Counted from the first letter of the stretch, positions 27,275-37,639 are shown. The stretch is DNA of 64,000 nucleotides from Betaproteobacteria bacterium Ga0074130 (GCA_001464495.1 LNDZ01000024.1:1-64000), one strand, 5' to 3'. Program-made: numbers and translations. Notes: generated by a model from the letters alone, not told the origin.

Positions 27275-27916
27275 TCAGGATTGACCGTAGGTCTTGAACT
27301 TTTCCAGTACGCGTTGCATTTCATCCTCCGGCAAGAGGCGAGGCTCACCGAGCTGTAAGACGCGCCAATATTGCTCGCACAACACTTCTAGCTCAATGGC
27401 ATGCGCCAGCGCCTGATCTAAGTCTCGCCCAAACACGGTCATACCGTGATTCGCCATAAGGCAGGCACTGCGACCGCTCAAAGCGCGCAGCATGGTGTCC
27501 GACAAAGCTTGCGTACCAAACGTCGCATAGTCAGCGCACCGTACAGTATCGCCGCCAAAACGCGCAATCATGTAATGAAATGGCGGCACGTCCTTGCCGA
27601 GACAGGCAAGGCTGGTGGCAAACGGTGAATGCGTATGCACGATTGCACCAGCCTCTGGCCGCTGGGCGTAGATGTCGCGGTGAAAGTGCCACTCTGAGGA
27701 GGGTTTGCGCTTGTCGCTGCTCTGCCCATCCATGGCCACAAACACCATGTCATCGGGCGCAGACTGCAGGTAATCCATCCCCGTTGGCGTTACGACAAAA
27801 CCGCCCTCAGTACGGGCACTGACATTGCCGGCTGTGCCGCGGTTGATACCGCCGGCATTCATGGCCCGGGCACATGCCAAGACTGACGCCTTGAGTTGGC
27901 TCAATTCGGCGCTCAT
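27275..27916 (-). CDS. ald2: Class II aldolase, probable 5-(methylthio)ribulose-1-phosphate aldolase
   Basis: A 213-aa zinc aldolase of the FucA/RhaD/AraD fold. Catalytic Glu in SSEWHFHRDIY, metal ligands in HTHSPFATSL and in MANHGMTVFG. ATGA overlap couples it to mtnA. In the DHAP shunt, MtnA isomerises 5-methylthioribose-1-phosphate or 5-deoxyribose-1-phosphate and this type of aldolase (Ald2) splits the ketose into DHAP and an aldehyde. The assignment rests on that pairing; alone it could be an L-fuculose-phosphate aldolase or an MtnB dehydratase, which share the fold. Confidence 0.8.
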   Translation of the reverse strand: MSAELSQLKASVLACARAMNAGGINRGTAGNVSARTEGGFVVTPTGMDYLQSAPDDMVFVAMDGQSSDKRKPSSEWHFHRDIYAQRPEAGAIVHTHSPFATSLACLGKDVPPFHYMIARFGGDTVRCADYATFGTQALSDTMLRALSGRSACLMANHGMTVFGRDLDQALAHAIELEVLCEQYWRVLQLGEPRLLPEDEMQRVLEKFKTYGQS

Positions 27917-28932
27917 GCGCGGTGCAGGCGTGCCAGTTGTTGTGGCGGGAAAACACCGTGTTGCGTGATGATGCCTGCGATAAGGTTGGCAGGTGTGACA
28001 TCAAACGCCAGATTCTTCACCGGACACCCCGCCAAACCGATCGTATGAATCCCCAGCTCCTCTGCATCGCGCTCCTCAATGGGAATGGCCGCACCATCCG
28101 GACAGTCAAAGTCGATGGTAGAAACTGGCGCGGCGACATAGAAAGGCACATTGTGTGCACGTGCCGCCAAGGCTTTGAGATAGGTGCCCACTTTATTTGC
28201 CACATCACCATTGGCGGCAATACGATCAGCGCCGACGATCACGATATCCACCTCGCCGCGCATCAGCAACAATCCGGCAGCGTTATCGGCAACAAAACTG
28301 CGCGCAACACCCGCTTGCCCAAGCTCCCAGGCAGTCAAGTGACCTTGATTGCGGGGGCGGGTCTCACTGACCCACACATGCTGACGAATACCCGCTGCAT
28401 GTGCAGCATAGACGGGCGCGAGAGCGGTGCCATTGGCAACGGTGGCGAGCCAGCCGGCATTGCAATGTGTCATGACCTGCGCGATTCCGGTGCGCGCTGC
28501 GGCATGCTCGATCAATGACAAGCCATGCTGTCCAATGGCAGCATTAGCAGCAATATCTTCTGCGGCGATCTTTCGTGCTTCTGCCCAAGCAGCTGCACGA
28601 CGCTCCGCAGGCGCAAGTGCGGCAAGCAGTGTCTGCAGGCGCGCCAACGCCCATTGCAAATTGACGGCGGTGGGGCGTGTAGCCGCGAGCTGACGACACA
28701 CCGCGGCAAGCGTTGCATCATCAGCCTCTGATTGTAGGCCGAGCGCCACGCCGTACGCAGCTGTGGCACCAATCAGAGGCGCACCACGTGCCTGTAAAAC
28801 GCGAATCGCATGAGCTGCATGATCCACATGCGTCATACGCACATAGGCAATCTCAGCGGGTAGACGCGTCTGATCGAGGATAACAACGGCATCGCCGTCC
28901 TCGGCAATGGTGGCGAAGCCGCTATTCAACAT
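27913..28932 (-). CDS. mtnA: S-methyl-5-thioribose-1-phosphate isomerase
   Basis: A 339-aa isomerase of the eIF2B-related family. Signatures: LDQTRLPAEIAYV, RARGAPLIG-type QARGAPLIGATAAYG, catalytic Cys in MTHCNAGWLAT, ETRPRNQG, and catalytic Asp in GADRIAANGDVANKVGTY. It converts methylthioribose-1-phosphate to the ribulose form in salvage of SAM by-products. I start at the ATG at 28932, nine bases after the secA stop with AGGA upstream; a TTG at 28962 inside secA is less likely. The partner phosphorylase or kinase is not in the window. Confidence 0.92.
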   Translation of the reverse strand: MLNSGFATIAEDGDAVVILDQTRLPAEIAYVRMTHVDHAAHAIRVLQARGAPLIGATAAYGVALGLQSEADDATLAAVCRQLAATRPTAVNLQWALARLQTLLAALAPAERRAAAWAEARKIAAEDIAANAAIGQHGLSLIEHAAARTGIAQVMTHCNAGWLATVANGTALAPVYAAHAAGIRQHVWVSETRPRNQGHLTAWELGQAGVARSFVADNAAGLLLMRGEVDIVIVGADRIAANGDVANKVGTYLKALAARAHNVPFYVAAPVSTIDFDCPDGAAIPIEERDAEELGIHTIGLAGCPVKNLAFDVTPANLIAGIITQHGVFPPQQLARLHRA

Positions 28933-28940
28933 ACGTGTTC

Positions 28941-31676
28941 CTAGCTCAATGACCCGTGGCAATGCTTGTACTTTTTGCCGCTACCACAGGGACAAGGATC
29001 GTTGCGACCGACCTTGGGTAGATGGTTCTGAACAGGTTGTGCCGACGCTGTGGGGGCAGATTCGGGAATGGGCTCGCCCTGAACCTCATCAAAGCCGGCA
29101 TGTTGATACTGAATATTTTCGAGTGCGGGTTGCTCAACTTCTTCGATCTGTTCGGCTGACTCGATCTGTACCGTCATCAGAATGCGGGTGACATCAGCGC
29201 GCACCACATTGAGTAGCCCCTCGAACAGCTCGAAGGCTTCGCGCTTATATTCCTGCTTCGGGTTCTTCTGCGCATACCCACGCAGGTGAATCCCCTGACG
29301 CAACTGATCAAGCGCGGATAGATGTTCACGCCAATGTGAATCAAGGCTCTGCAGCATGATGTTGCGCTCAAAACCATGCCAAGCATCCAGATTCACCTGT
29401 GCGATCTTGGCCGCATAGGCCTGATCTGCCTCAACAATCACACGCTCAAGCAAGTCGTCATCCGACAGATTTTGGTCGGCAGCAAACCACTCGCCCACCG
29501 GTAGTTTCAAGTGATATTCGCTGGCCAGTGCAGATTCAAAACCGGGGATATCCCACTGCTCTTCAAGACTGTCATGTGGCACGTGAAGACGGAACAAATC
29601 CTCAATCACGCCAGCGCGCATTGCGGTCACGGTTTCCGAGATGTCATCGCTCTCCAGCAGCTCATTGCGCTGCTCGTAGATAACCTTGCGCTGATCGTTG
29701 GAGACATCATCGTACTCAAGCAGCTGCTTGCGAATGTCGAAGTTACGCTGTTCAACCTTGCGTTGTGCACCTTCAAGCGAGCGGTTCACCATCGCATGCT
29801 CAATCGCTTCGCCTTCTGGCAACTTGAGGCGCACCATGATTGCGTTCAGGCGATCACCGGCAAAAATCTTCAGCAGCGGATCTTCCAGCGATAGGTAAAA
29901 GCGACTGGAACCCGGATCGCCCTGACGACCCGCGCGGCCGCGGAGTTGATTGTCGATCCGGCGCGATTCATGGCGCTCAGAACCAATAATGTGCAATCCA
30001 CCCGCAGCGATAACCTGGTCATGCAAAGGCTGCCATTCCGCACGCAGTGCGGTAATCCGTGCCTGCTTATCGGCATCGCTGAGGCTTACATCTTCACGCA
30101 CACGCTCAATACGCTTCTCGATACTGCCACCCAGAACAATGTCAGTCCCACGTCCTGCCATGTTGGTCGCAATCGTGATCATGCCGGGGCGACCAGCATC
30201 AATCACGATCTCTGCCTCGCGCGCGTGCTGCTTCGCATTCAACACTTGATGTGGCACGTTTTCACGCGTCAGCAGGGTTGAGAGCAGCTCGGAGTTCTCG
30301 ATAGAGGTAGTGCCAACCAGTGTGGGTTGGCCACGCTCGCGACATGCACGGATGTCGTCAATGATCGCCTTGTATTTCTCGGCTGCAGTGCGGTAGACCA
30401 GATCGTTCTCGTCCTTACGCTGCACCGGCCGGTTGGTCGGGATCACGACGGTTTCAAGACCATAGATAGACTGGAATTCAAACGCTTCCGTATCCGCTGT
30501 ACCGGTCATGCCCGACAGCTTGTTGTACATACGGAAATAGTTTTGGAAGGTAATCGAGGCTAGGGTTTGATTCTCAGCCTGGATATTGGCCCCTTCTTTG
30601 GCTTCAACGGCCTGATGCAGGCCATCGGACCAGCGCCGACCTGTCATCAGACGGCCAGTGAACTCATCAACAATGGTGACTTCACCGTTCTGCACGACGT
30701 AATGCTGATCCTTGTGGAACAGGTTGTGCGCACGCAAGGCAGCATACAAGTGGTGCATCAGGGAGATATTCGCGGGCTCGTAGAGGCTGCTGCCCTCAGG
30801 GAGAATGCCCAGACGCGTCAAGATTTCCTCGGCCTTTTCGTGGCCTTGTTCGGTCAGCAGGACGGAGTGCGCCTTCAGATCGACAATGAAATCACCGGTG
30901 TCTGTTTCACCTTCTGCTTTTGCTGTCTCACCCTTTTCCAGCAAAGGCGGGACCGCATTCATCTTCAGATACATCTCGGTGTGGTCTTCTGCCTGCCCAG
31001 AGATGATCAAAGGGGTGCGCGCCTCGTCGATCAGGATGGAGTCGACTTCATCGACGATGGCGAAGTTCAGCTTGCGCTGCACTCGCTCAGCCACCGAATA
31101 GACCATGTTGTCGCGCAGGTAATCGAAACCGAATTCGTTATTGGTCCCGTAGGTAATGTCGGACGCATACGCCTGTTGCTTTTCGTCATGCGGCATTTGC
31201 GACAGATTGACGCCGACAGTGAGGCCAAGGAAGCGATGAATACGGCCCACCCATTCGGCATCGCGACGGGCGAGGTAGTCATTGACGGTAATAACATGGA
31301 CGCCATTGCCCGTAAGCGCATTCAGATAAGAGGGCAGTGTCGCAACCAGGGTCTTACCTTCCCCGGTACGCATTTCCGCGATATTGCCGTCATTCAGTAC
31401 CATCCCACCAATCAGTTGTACGTCGAAATGGCGCATGCCATAGACGCGCACACTGGCTTCGCGAACAACAGCAAAGGCCTCAGGCAGGAGTGCTTCTAGG
31501 CTCTCTCCTTGGCTGAGCTGCTGACGGAACTCATCAGTTTTGGCTCGCAACGCATCGTCACTCAAAGCCTGCATGGCAGGCTCGAGCGCATTGATGCGGG
31601 AAACGGTCTGGGAGTATTGCTTGATCAGCCGATCATTGCGGCTGCCGAAAATCTTCTTGAGAACGCCGGAAATCAT
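28941..31676 (-). CDS. secA: Protein translocase ATPase SecA
   Basis: Motor of the Sec export pathway, 911 aa (E. coli 901). Walker A is in [13 protein letters not shown], the DEAD-like box in [16 protein letters not shown], motif VI in [18 protein letters not shown], and the C-terminal zinc tail [18 protein letters not shown] is complete, so SecB and lipid contacts should be kept. An extended -10 (TGC TAGAAT) lies about 31 bases before the ATG. Downstream mtnA follows within nine bases and may be partly co-transcribed. Confidence 0.98.
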   Translation of the reverse strand: MISGVLKKIFGSRNDRLIKQYSQTVSRINALEPAMQALSDDALRAKTDEFRQQLSQGESLEALLPEAFAVVREASVRVYGMRHFDVQLIGGMVLNDGNIAEMRTGEGKTLVATLPSYLNALTGNGVHVITVNDYLARRDAEWVGRIHRFLGLTVGVNLSQMPHDEKQQAYASDITYGTNNEFGFDYLRDNMVYSVAERVQRKLNFAIVDEVDSILIDEARTPLIISGQAEDHTEMYLKMNAVPPLLEKGETAKAEGETDTGDFIVDLKAHSVLLTEQGHEKAEEILTRLGILPEGSSLYEPANISLMHHLYAALRAHNLFHKDQHYVVQNGEVTIVDEFTGRLMTGRRWSDGLHQAVEAKEGANIQAENQTLASITFQNYFRMYNKLSGMTGTADTEAFEFQSIYGLETVVIPTNRPVQRKDENDLVYRTAAEKYKAIIDDIRACRERGQPTLVGTTSIENSELLSTLLTRENVPHQVLNAKQHAREAEIVIDAGRPGMITIATNMAGRGTDIVLGGSIEKRIERVREDVSLSDADKQARITALRAEWQPLHDQVIAAGGLHIIGSERHESRRIDNQLRGRAGRQGDPGSSRFYLSLEDPLLKIFAGDRLNAIMVRLKLPEGEAIEHAMVNRSLEGAQRKVEQRNFDIRKQLLEYDDVSNDQRKVIYEQRNELLESDDISETVTAMRAGVIEDLFRLHVPHDSLEEQWDIPGFESALASEYHLKLPVGEWFAADQNLSDDDLLERVIVEADQAYAAKIAQVNLDAWHGFERNIMLQSLDSHWREHLSALDQLRQGIHLRGYAQKNPKQEYKREAFELFEGLLNVVRADVTRILMTVQIESAEQIEEVEQPALENIQYQHAGFDEVQGEPIPESAPTASAQPVQNHLPKVGRNDPCPCGSGKKYKHCHGSLS

Positions 31677-31706
31677 TGATGTGCCGCCAAGATGGGCAAA
31701 GAATCA

Positions 31707-31746
31707 ATTCTAGCACGCGGCAGGCAGGCGCCTGATGACAGGCGCC
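31707..31746 (-). promoter_or_regulatory. Hairpin and extended -10 box between the M23 gene and secA
   Basis: GGCGCCTG-atga-CAGGCGCC (31727-31746) is a perfect 8-bp stem just after the M23 peptidase gene, without a T run on minus. Thirteen bases further on comes TGCTAGAAT (31707-31715 on minus), an extended -10 element that could drive secA. No good -35 box is seen, which is usual for extended -10 promoters. Confidence 0.45.
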
Positions 31747-31754
31747 GCTGTGTT

Positions 31755-32678
31755 TCATTTTTGGGCGTGACGGGCAGCTTCCTGCAGGAAGCGATTTGGG
31801 TTTTGTGCAATACCGCCGACACGGACCTCAAAGTGCAAATGGGGGCCCGTCGAACGACCCGTGGAGCCAACGGCGGCAATCTTCTGTCCTCGCTTGACCA
31901 AAGCCCCGTTCTGTACGTAGATATCTGAAGCATGGGCATAACGGGTACTAATATCGTTGCCATGATCAATCTCAATCAGGTTGCCGTACTGCGGATGGCG
32001 CTCCACGTTGATCACGATGCCCGCAGCGGCTGCAAAAATTGGGGTTCCGGGGGCGGCGGAGAAGTCCACCCCTTCGTGCATAGCACGGTGCCCGGTAAAG
32101 GGGTCAATTCGCCAGCCGTAGGTTGAGGCATTCCAGTTCGCAGCAACCGGCAGCGTTGTTGGCAGCATGCTGCGACGGATACGTCCTTCCAGCACTTGCG
32201 ATTCGATCAAGGCCATTGCGTCACTGCGCTTTTCGAGCTTGACCGACAAGGCTTCGAGTAGTTGCTCTAGCTCCGGCGTAGTCATTGCCTGCTCTCGCAC
32301 CAGCGGGCCGCCCCGACCATCAGTGACAGGCTTCATATCTTGCGGCTTCATGCCCAGCGAGCTGGCCAGACGCTCACTCAGCGTATCCAGACGTGAGAGC
32401 TGTGCCTGCATCTGCCCGAGCTTGATGGCCATTACATTGAGGTTTTCGCGAACCAGCACTTCTGACCGCTGGCTATCTTCGGCCTGCATGCTTCGCAAGA
32501 GATCCTGAAGGATGGGCAGGCGGATGTCGGCTGCGTGACGTACCGTCAAGTAAGAGAAGAACGTCGACAGTACGAAAACCAGCGCGCTGAGCGCCAGCAG
32601 TGACAACAGGATATGGCGCCCGTTGATAACAATTGTCTTCGCCGTTGCCAGGCGATCAGATACAAGAATAATATGCAT
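31755..32678 (-). CDS. M23-family (LytM) peptidase, membrane-anchored
   Basis: A 307-aa protein with one N-terminal membrane helix (ILLSLLALSALVFVLSTFFSYL), a helical, probably coiled-coil middle (about 70-160) and a C-terminal LytM domain. The zinc ligands are present: HEGVDF (HxxxD) and GPHLHFEV (HxH), so it should be an active peptidoglycan endopeptidase in the periplasm. It lies between dciA and secA, as in other betaproteobacteria, divergent from dciA by 26 bases. Confidence 0.9.
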   Translation of the reverse strand: MHIILVSDRLATAKTIVINGRHILLSLLALSALVFVLSTFFSYLTVRHAADIRLPILQDLLRSMQAEDSQRSEVLVRENLNVMAIKLGQMQAQLSRLDTLSERLASSLGMKPQDMKPVTDGRGGPLVREQAMTTPELEQLLEALSVKLEKRSDAMALIESQVLEGRIRRSMLPTTLPVAANWNASTYGWRIDPFTGHRAMHEGVDFSAAPGTPIFAAAAGIVINVERHPQYGNLIEIDHGNDISTRYAHASDIYVQNGALVKRGQKIAAVGSTGRSTGPHLHFEVRVGGIAQNPNRFLQEAARHAQK

Positions 32679-32704
32679 GCTTTACTCACTTCCTTACACG
32701 ACGC

Positions 32705-33157
32705 ATGACAGCCAAACGCAACTCGGGCACGCCACCGACGGTGACGACGCTTCTAGAAACAGAAGCCCATGTCGCCCGATTGACCGCCCATGCTGGGCGA
32801 CTGTTGCAGTTGCAACGCCAGCTTGAGCTTGCGTTGCCAAGGCAATTGACCAAAGTGGTACGTGTGGCCAACTATCGGTTGGGGAAAGTGATCATCCACG
32901 CCGCTAATGGCGCGGTTGCCGTCAAAGTGCGGCAAATTGTCCCCGCTCTGGTCGAAACCTATCGCCAGAACGGGACAGAGGTTAATGAAATCGACGTCAA
33001 AGTGCAACCCATGCGACCAACCGGCACCAAGGATGTGCCGGCACAGCAGGTTCCTATTGGGGATAAAGCTAAGCGAGGACTAACTTCACTGGCACAAAAA
33101 CTGCCTGCTGACGCCCCGCTACGGCTGGCATTGGAGCGTTTGGCGGCAAAAGACTAG
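32705..33157 (+). CDS. dciA: DciA-type DUF721 protein (predicted DnaB helicase loader)
   Basis: A 150-aa DUF721 protein. The core is the KH-like domain around LPRQLTKVVRVANYRLGKVIIHAANGAVAVKVRQ, with helices after it; the short C-terminal tail is Pro-rich then helical (LRLALERLAAK). DUF721 proteins (DciA) load the replicative helicase in bacteria that lack DnaC or DnaI. The gene is on plus, its last bases overlapping the end of the 56-aa membrane protein gene on minus. Its place next to the dcw cluster is common in betaproteobacteria. Confidence 0.82.
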   Translation: MTAKRNSGTPPTVTTLLETEAHVARLTAHAGRLLQLQRQLELALPRQLTKVVRVANYRLGKVIIHAANGAVAVKVRQIVPALVETYRQNGTEVNEIDVKVQPMRPTGTKDVPAQQVPIGDKAKRGLTSLAQKLPADAPLRLALERLAAKD

Positions 33158-33324
33158 GTCAAGCGCTCAAGCGCCAGTAGGCCGAAAACGATCAGCACTA
33201 GGCACAAGGTGACCTTGCCAAGGCGAATGGCAAGGGTCTTGTAACGGGGATTGCGGGTAACCAAGTACAGTGCCCATGAAAGGGCAATTGCCAGGACCGC
33301 CAGAATGAAAGCGAGCCTGATCAT
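33154..33324 (-). CDS. 56-aa protein with two membrane helices
   Basis: A 56-residue ORF, starting 12 bases after the lpxC stop and ending inside the last codon of dciA on the opposite strand. It reads MIRLAFILAVLAIALSWALY (helix 1), a basic loop VTRNPRYKTLAIRLGK, then VTLCLVLIVFGLLALERLT (helix 2). The hairpin topology and positive loop are those of a real small membrane protein. No strong ribosome site is present, so it probably depends on coupling to lpxC. No function known to me. Confidence 0.68.
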   Translation of the reverse strand: MIRLAFILAVLAIALSWALYLVTRNPRYKTLAIRLGKVTLCLVLIVFGLLALERLT

Positions 33325-33336
33325 TACTGTGGAAAA

Positions 33337-34251
33337 TTAGGCCGCTTGAGGGTAGAGGTTCAGGACGCGTTCAGGTGTTGCAGCTGCATCTTGGAATGTC
33401 GCCCACTCCCAGGCAGTCGCATCATCCAGTACGGCCCGCAACAGCTTGTTATTCAGCCCGTGACCGGACTTGAAAGCTGCAAAAGCGCCTAATATGGGGT
33501 GGCCGGCAACATATAGGTCACCAATCGCATCCAAAACTTTGTGCTTCACGAACTCGTCGTTGTAGCGCAAACCATCGCTGTTGAGCACACGGTACTCATC
33601 CATCACGATGGCATTTTCCAGGCTGCCGCCGAGGGCCAAGCCATGGTCGCGCATGTATTCAATGTCCTGCATGAAACCGAAGGTGCGCGCACGCGCTACT
33701 TCATGAATATAGGAATTGTCGGCAAAATCGACAGTCACATGCCGGCCCGTCTGATCGACTGCCGGATGGTTGAAAATGATTGAAAAATCAAGGCGGAAGC
33801 CTTCGTACGGGGATAGCTCAGCCCACTTATCGCCCTCTTCAACCCGCACCGTTTTCTTGATGCGGATGAATTTTTTGGCGGCGTTCTGTTCTTCAATGCC
33901 CGCGGACTGCAGCAGGAACACGAAGGGTGCAGCACTCCCATCCATGATGGGTAGCTCAGCTGCATCAACGTCAATGTAGATATTGTCGATGCCCAGCCCC
34001 GCAAGAGCGGACATCAGATGTTCAATCGTGGAAAGCTTGGCACCATCGCGTTCAAGGGTAGAGGCCATGCGCGTGTCACCCACGCCATGCGGCACTGCCG
34101 GCAGGTCGACGGGGGGATTCAAGTCCACGCGACGGAAGACCACACCGGTATCAGGTGCGGCGGGGCGCAGCACCATGGTGACCTTGACGCCAGAATGGAG
34201 CCCCACACCGGTGGCGCGAACGAGTGTTTTGAGTGTGCGTTGCTTCAACAT
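33337..34251 (-). CDS. lpxC: UDP-3-O-acyl-N-acetylglucosamine deacetylase
   Basis: Zinc enzyme of 304 aa performing the committed step of lipid A synthesis. Zinc ligands: His in [10 protein letters not shown] and the HxxxD in [14 protein letters not shown] region ([16 protein letters not shown]). [15 protein letters not shown] and GEKA-like [11 protein letters not shown] segments also match. Length equals E. coli LpxC (305). It is downstream of ftsZ with an 85-base gap that contains a hairpin. Confidence 0.97.
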   Translation of the reverse strand: MLKQRTLKTLVRATGVGLHSGVKVTMVLRPAAPDTGVVFRRVDLNPPVDLPAVPHGVGDTRMASTLERDGAKLSTIEHLMSALAGLGIDNIYIDVDAAELPIMDGSAAPFVFLLQSAGIEEQNAAKKFIRIKKTVRVEEGDKWAELSPYEGFRLDFSIIFNHPAVDQTGRHVTVDFADNSYIHEVARARTFGFMQDIEYMRDHGLALGGSLENAIVMDEYRVLNSDGLRYNDEFVKHKVLDAIGDLYVAGHPILGAFAAFKSGHGLNNKLLRAVLDDATAWEWATFQDAAATPERVLNLYPQAA

Positions 34252-34280
34252 GGGGCTATTTTACCGCAGCGCAGCATGAA

Positions 34281-34312
34281 TGTATGGGGAGGAGGCGAAT
34301 CGACCCCATACA
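34281..34312 (-). terminator. Hairpin between ftsZ and lpxC
   Basis: TGTATGGGG (minus) pairs with CCCCATACA as a perfect 9-bp stem with a 14-base loop. No T run follows. It may reduce read-through from ftsZ to lpxC, or stabilise the ftsZ mRNA end. Confidence 0.45.
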
Positions 34313-34336
34313 CTCAGGCTATCGCAATAAACCTGC

Positions 34337-35518
34337 TTAGTCGGCCTGACGGCGGAGGAAGGCAGGAATATCGTACTTATCGACACCGCTGGCAGCCATC
34401 GAATCCACCATGGTGTTGCGGGCACTGCCGCGGGCGCTGGTGAACATGCCGCCAACATCGGTCGTGGTAGTGACATCAACAAACTGATTGTCAGTACCCG
34501 TACGCAGACCCATGCCTTCGTTCATCACGGTCTTAAGCACAGGCTTAGCCGACTTGACGATGGCGCCACCCAGGCCGGTAGCCACAACGGTAACGCGCAG
34601 TGTGTCTTCCATGGTGTTGTCGAAGACAGTACCGAAGATGATGGTCGCATCCGGTGCCGCATAGGTGCGGATGGTGTTCATCACTTCGCGGACTTCCTTC
34701 ATGCCCAGATCGTCGCTGGCGGTGATGTTAACCAGCACACCACGTGCGCCAGACAGCTCGATACCTTCCAGCAGCGGGCTGGCAACAGCCTGATCAGCGG
34801 CAATGCGGGCGCGATCAACGCCGGCAGCGGCAGCCGAACCCATCATGGCCTTGCCCATCTCACTCATCACAGTACGGACGTCTTCAAAGTCGACGTTCAC
34901 CAGACCCGGGATGTTGATGATTTCGGCAATACCGCCAACGGCATTCTTCAGCACATCATCGGCCGACCGGAACGCTTCCTTCATGCTGACGTCTTCGCCC
35001 AGCACTTCTTGCAGCTTTTCGTTGAGGATAACGATCAGTGAATCCACATTGTTAGCAAGCTCAGCCAAGCCTTCTTCGGCGGAGCGCATGCGGTTTTCGT
35101 ATTCGAACGGTTTGGTCACCACGGCAACCGTAAGGATGCCCAGTTCCTTGGCAACTTCAGCCACGATCGGCGCTGCACCGGTACCGGTGCCACCGCCCAT
35201 ACCTGCGGTGATGAAAGCCATGTGCGCGCCTTGCAGCATTTCTGCAATGCGTTCACGCTCGGTTTCAGCCAAACCACGTGCCTTCGCCGGCTTACCGCCA
35301 GCACCCAGGCCTGGGCCGAGTTGAAGCTTGTAGGGCGCGCTGGACTTGGCCAGTGCTTGCGCATCGGTGTTCACACAAATGAACTCAACACCCTTCACGC
35401 CTTCGCGGATCATGTGCTCGACGGTATTGCCACCGGCACCCCCAACACCGATCACCTTGATGATCGTTACGCCGTCTTCCTGCCCAGCGTTATCTTCACT
35501 ATCAACAAACTCAAACAT
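34337..35518 (-). CDS. ftsZ: Cell division GTPase FtsZ
   Basis: Tubulin-like GTPase of 393 aa that forms the Z ring. GTP loop GMGGGTGTGAAP, N-terminal VIGVGGAGGNTVEHM, and synergy-loop residues NVDFEDVRTVM are present; the conserved C-terminal tail YDIPAFLRRQAD binds FtsA and ZipA. The ATG at 35518 has GGAGG upstream. The frame is open to 35590, but those residues are not family-like. It follows ftsA by 46 bases. Confidence 0.98.
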   Translation of the reverse strand: MFEFVDSEDNAGQEDGVTIIKVIGVGGAGGNTVEHMIREGVKGVEFICVNTDAQALAKSSAPYKLQLGPGLGAGGKPAKARGLAETERERIAEMLQGAHMAFITAGMGGGTGTGAAPIVAEVAKELGILTVAVVTKPFEYENRMRSAEEGLAELANNVDSLIVILNEKLQEVLGEDVSMKEAFRSADDVLKNAVGGIAEIINIPGLVNVDFEDVRTVMSEMGKAMMGSAAAAGVDRARIAADQAVASPLLEGIELSGARGVLVNITASDDLGMKEVREVMNTIRTYAAPDATIIFGTVFDNTMEDTLRVTVVATGLGGAIVKSAKPVLKTVMNEGMGLRTGTDNQFVDVTTTTDVGGMFTSARGSARNTMVDSMAASGVDKYDIPAFLRRQAD

Positions 35519-35564
35519 CTTCGCCTCCTTCGTTGTTACTGCTTTAAAGTAAAAATACAAACGC

Positions 35565-36797
35565 TTAAAAGTTTTTCGCGAACCAAGCACGCATGCGTGA
35601 CAGCACTTGGGTAAAGCTGGTCGGGTCTTGCGCCTTCTGGCCGCGCTTGGTTTGCGCCATACCTTCCAACAGCAAGCCCATCGCGGTTGAGTGACGCGGG
35701 TTCTTCATGAAATCGCGCAGATTGCCTTCGTATTGCGGCACGCCCAGCTTCACCGTGTTGTGGAAAATTTCCTCACCCAACTCGGCCATGCCGGGCATAG
35801 CGGCAGAACCGCCAGTCAACACAATGCCTGCACGCAACAACCGTTCGTAGCCGCTCTTGTGGAGCTCTTCCTGCACCTTCTGGAATATTTCTTCGACACG
35901 CGGCTGAATGAAACCCGACAAGGCCTGACGTGAAAGGCTCGATGCTGGGCGATCGCCAACCCCCGGCACCTCAAGCATTTCGTCTGAGTCCGCCAATTGC
36001 TGCAATGCCACGCCGTACCGTATCTTGATGTCCTCGGCGTCTTGCGTTGAAGTCCGCAAAGCAATTGCGATGTCATTCGTCAGCTGATCACCCGCAATTG
36101 GGATCACCGCGGTGTGACGAATCGCACCCTGCGTGAATACCGCGATATCAGTCGTGCCACCGCCGATATCAACGAGGCAGACACCGACATCCTTTTCGTC
36201 TTCGGTCAGCACGGCATAACCGGAAGCCAATGGTTGCAAGACCAGATCAACCACTTCCAGACCGCAGCGATGCACGCACTTCACAATGTTCTGTACGGCA
36301 GTCACAGCACCCGTGACCAAGTGCACGCGCACTTCGAGTCGGCGCGCATCCATGCCGATAGGCTCTTTAACGCCATCCTGTCCATCAACGATAAACTCTT
36401 GCACCAACGTATGCAGGATCTGATCGTCGGCCGAGATTGGCGTGGCATTGGCAGCCTCAATCGCGCGCTCCACATCGTATTGTGTGACTTCCTTGTCGCG
36501 CACAACGGCCATGCCGTTGGAGTCTTTGCTCTTGATGTGGCTGCCGGCAATCCCCGTATAGACCTTGGTCACCTTGCAACCGGCCATCATTTCCACCTCA
36601 GCAATAGCGCGCGAGATGGCATTGACGGTGGATTCGATATTGACGACCACGCCCTTCTTCAGCCCTTTGGACTCTTGCGACCCCAGACCGAGCAGGGTCA
36701 GCTCGCCCTCCGGCGTGAGCTCGGCCACCACCGCCAAAATCTTGGAGGTGCCAATATCTAGGCCGACAATCACGTCGCGTTGTTTTTCTTTACTCAT
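35565..36797 (-). CDS. ftsA: Cell division actin-like protein FtsA
   Basis: A 410-aa actin-fold ATPase that tethers FtsZ to the membrane. VGLDIGTSKILAVV (phosphate 1), DIGGGTTDIAVF (phosphate 2) and VLTGGSAAMPGM (adenosine) motifs are seen, and the amphipathic membrane-targeting helix RMRAWFAKNF closes the protein. Its start shares one base with the ftsQ stop region. Confidence 0.97.
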   Translation of the reverse strand: MSKEKQRDVIVGLDIGTSKILAVVAELTPEGELTLLGLGSQESKGLKKGVVVNIESTVNAISRAIAEVEMMAGCKVTKVYTGIAGSHIKSKDSNGMAVVRDKEVTQYDVERAIEAANATPISADDQILHTLVQEFIVDGQDGVKEPIGMDARRLEVRVHLVTGAVTAVQNIVKCVHRCGLEVVDLVLQPLASGYAVLTEDEKDVGVCLVDIGGGTTDIAVFTQGAIRHTAVIPIAGDQLTNDIAIALRTSTQDAEDIKIRYGVALQQLADSDEMLEVPGVGDRPASSLSRQALSGFIQPRVEEIFQKVQEELHKSGYERLLRAGIVLTGGSAAMPGMAELGEEIFHNTVKLGVPQYEGNLRDFMKNPRHSTAMGLLLEGMAQTKRGQKAQDPTSFTQVLSRMRAWFAKNF

Positions 36798-37639
36798 CAG
36801 GATTGACTGCTCTTAAGGTCGCGCGCCGGGCGCAAAGTAAAGCCATTCGGGTAGCGCATATCGACGGCCACTGCGTGCATCTGGCTGCGCTTGATTGCAT
36901 TTGGATAGTGCTCGGTGAACCTTGCCAGACGCTCACTCAGCGGCAGCTTGGCCTGATCGCGGCCCAGATCGAGCAACAGCCCATTATCGAGACGCACTTG
37001 CCAGGCTTCGCGTGCGCTCAAGGTCACCACGCGCGGGTGCAAGCCAACTTTGGACAACACGCCTTCAAATTCCTGATAGCGCGCCAACACTTCCGTCGCC
37101 GTGCCTTCCGGTCCCGAAAACAGCGGCAAAGGCAGATCAATGCTGCCGGGAAACACTTCACCATGCGTGTTCACCAAGTGCGGCTCATCACCGACACCCC
37201 GCCAGCGTGCGACCGGCACATGCTCCTCGATACGCAACTCAAGACTATCCGGCCATTGACGGCGAACTTCAACACGACGCACCCAAGCGAGCTTCTCAAA
37301 AGCCTGACGGGTGGCATCGATATTCACGGTGAAGAAATTACCCTGCACCACACCACGTGCCGCGCCTTGCAGCTGCGAGCGTTGGACTTGACTTAACTCG
37401 CCAAGCACATGGACTTCGCGCAAGGGATAAAAGGGCAGGCGTTGCAAGGCAATCACGGCTGCCCATGCAAACGCCACACTTGCTGCAACGATCAACACGT
37501 CGGCGACCAGATTGAGCAGCGTTGGCTGATGCCAAAAACCAACACCCGCCGGCTTGGGTTGCTTAGCCGGGCGCGACGGTCGCGCTGGGCGGGATTCGCG
37601 GCTCGACTTCTCAGCAGATGGGCGCAGGCGTTCAAGCAC
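36797..37639 (-). CDS. ftsQ: Cell division protein FtsQ
   Basis: About 280 aa: a basic Pro/Arg-rich cytosolic N-terminus, one membrane helix ([22 protein letters not shown]), then a POTRA domain ([21 protein letters not shown]) and the beta domain to the end. Binds FtsB and FtsL in the divisome. I prefer the GTG at 37639, which has GGAGG nine bases upstream and overlaps the ddlB stop by eight bases; the ATG at 37648 sits directly against that GGAGG and is too close. Confidence 0.92.
   Translation of the reverse strand: MLERLRPSAEKSSRESRPARPSRPAKQPKPAGVGFWHQPTLLNLVADVLIVAASVAFAWAAVIALQRLPFYPLREVHVLGELSQVQRSQLQGAARGVVQGNFFTVNIDATRQAFEKLAWVRRVEVRRQWPDSLELRIEEHVPVARWRGVGDEPHLVNTHGEVFPGSIDLPLPLFSGPEGTATEVLARYQEFEGVLSKVGLHPRVVTLSAREAWQVRLDNGLLLDLGRDQAKLPLSERLARFTEHYPNAIKRSQMHAVAVDMRYPNGFTLRPARDLKSSQS

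Noticed and set aside
30567-31499. 310-aa open frame on plus, antisense to secA
   Set aside because: Lies entirely inside secA in opposite sense, shows no family motifs and has the skewed composition of a codon-bias shadow.
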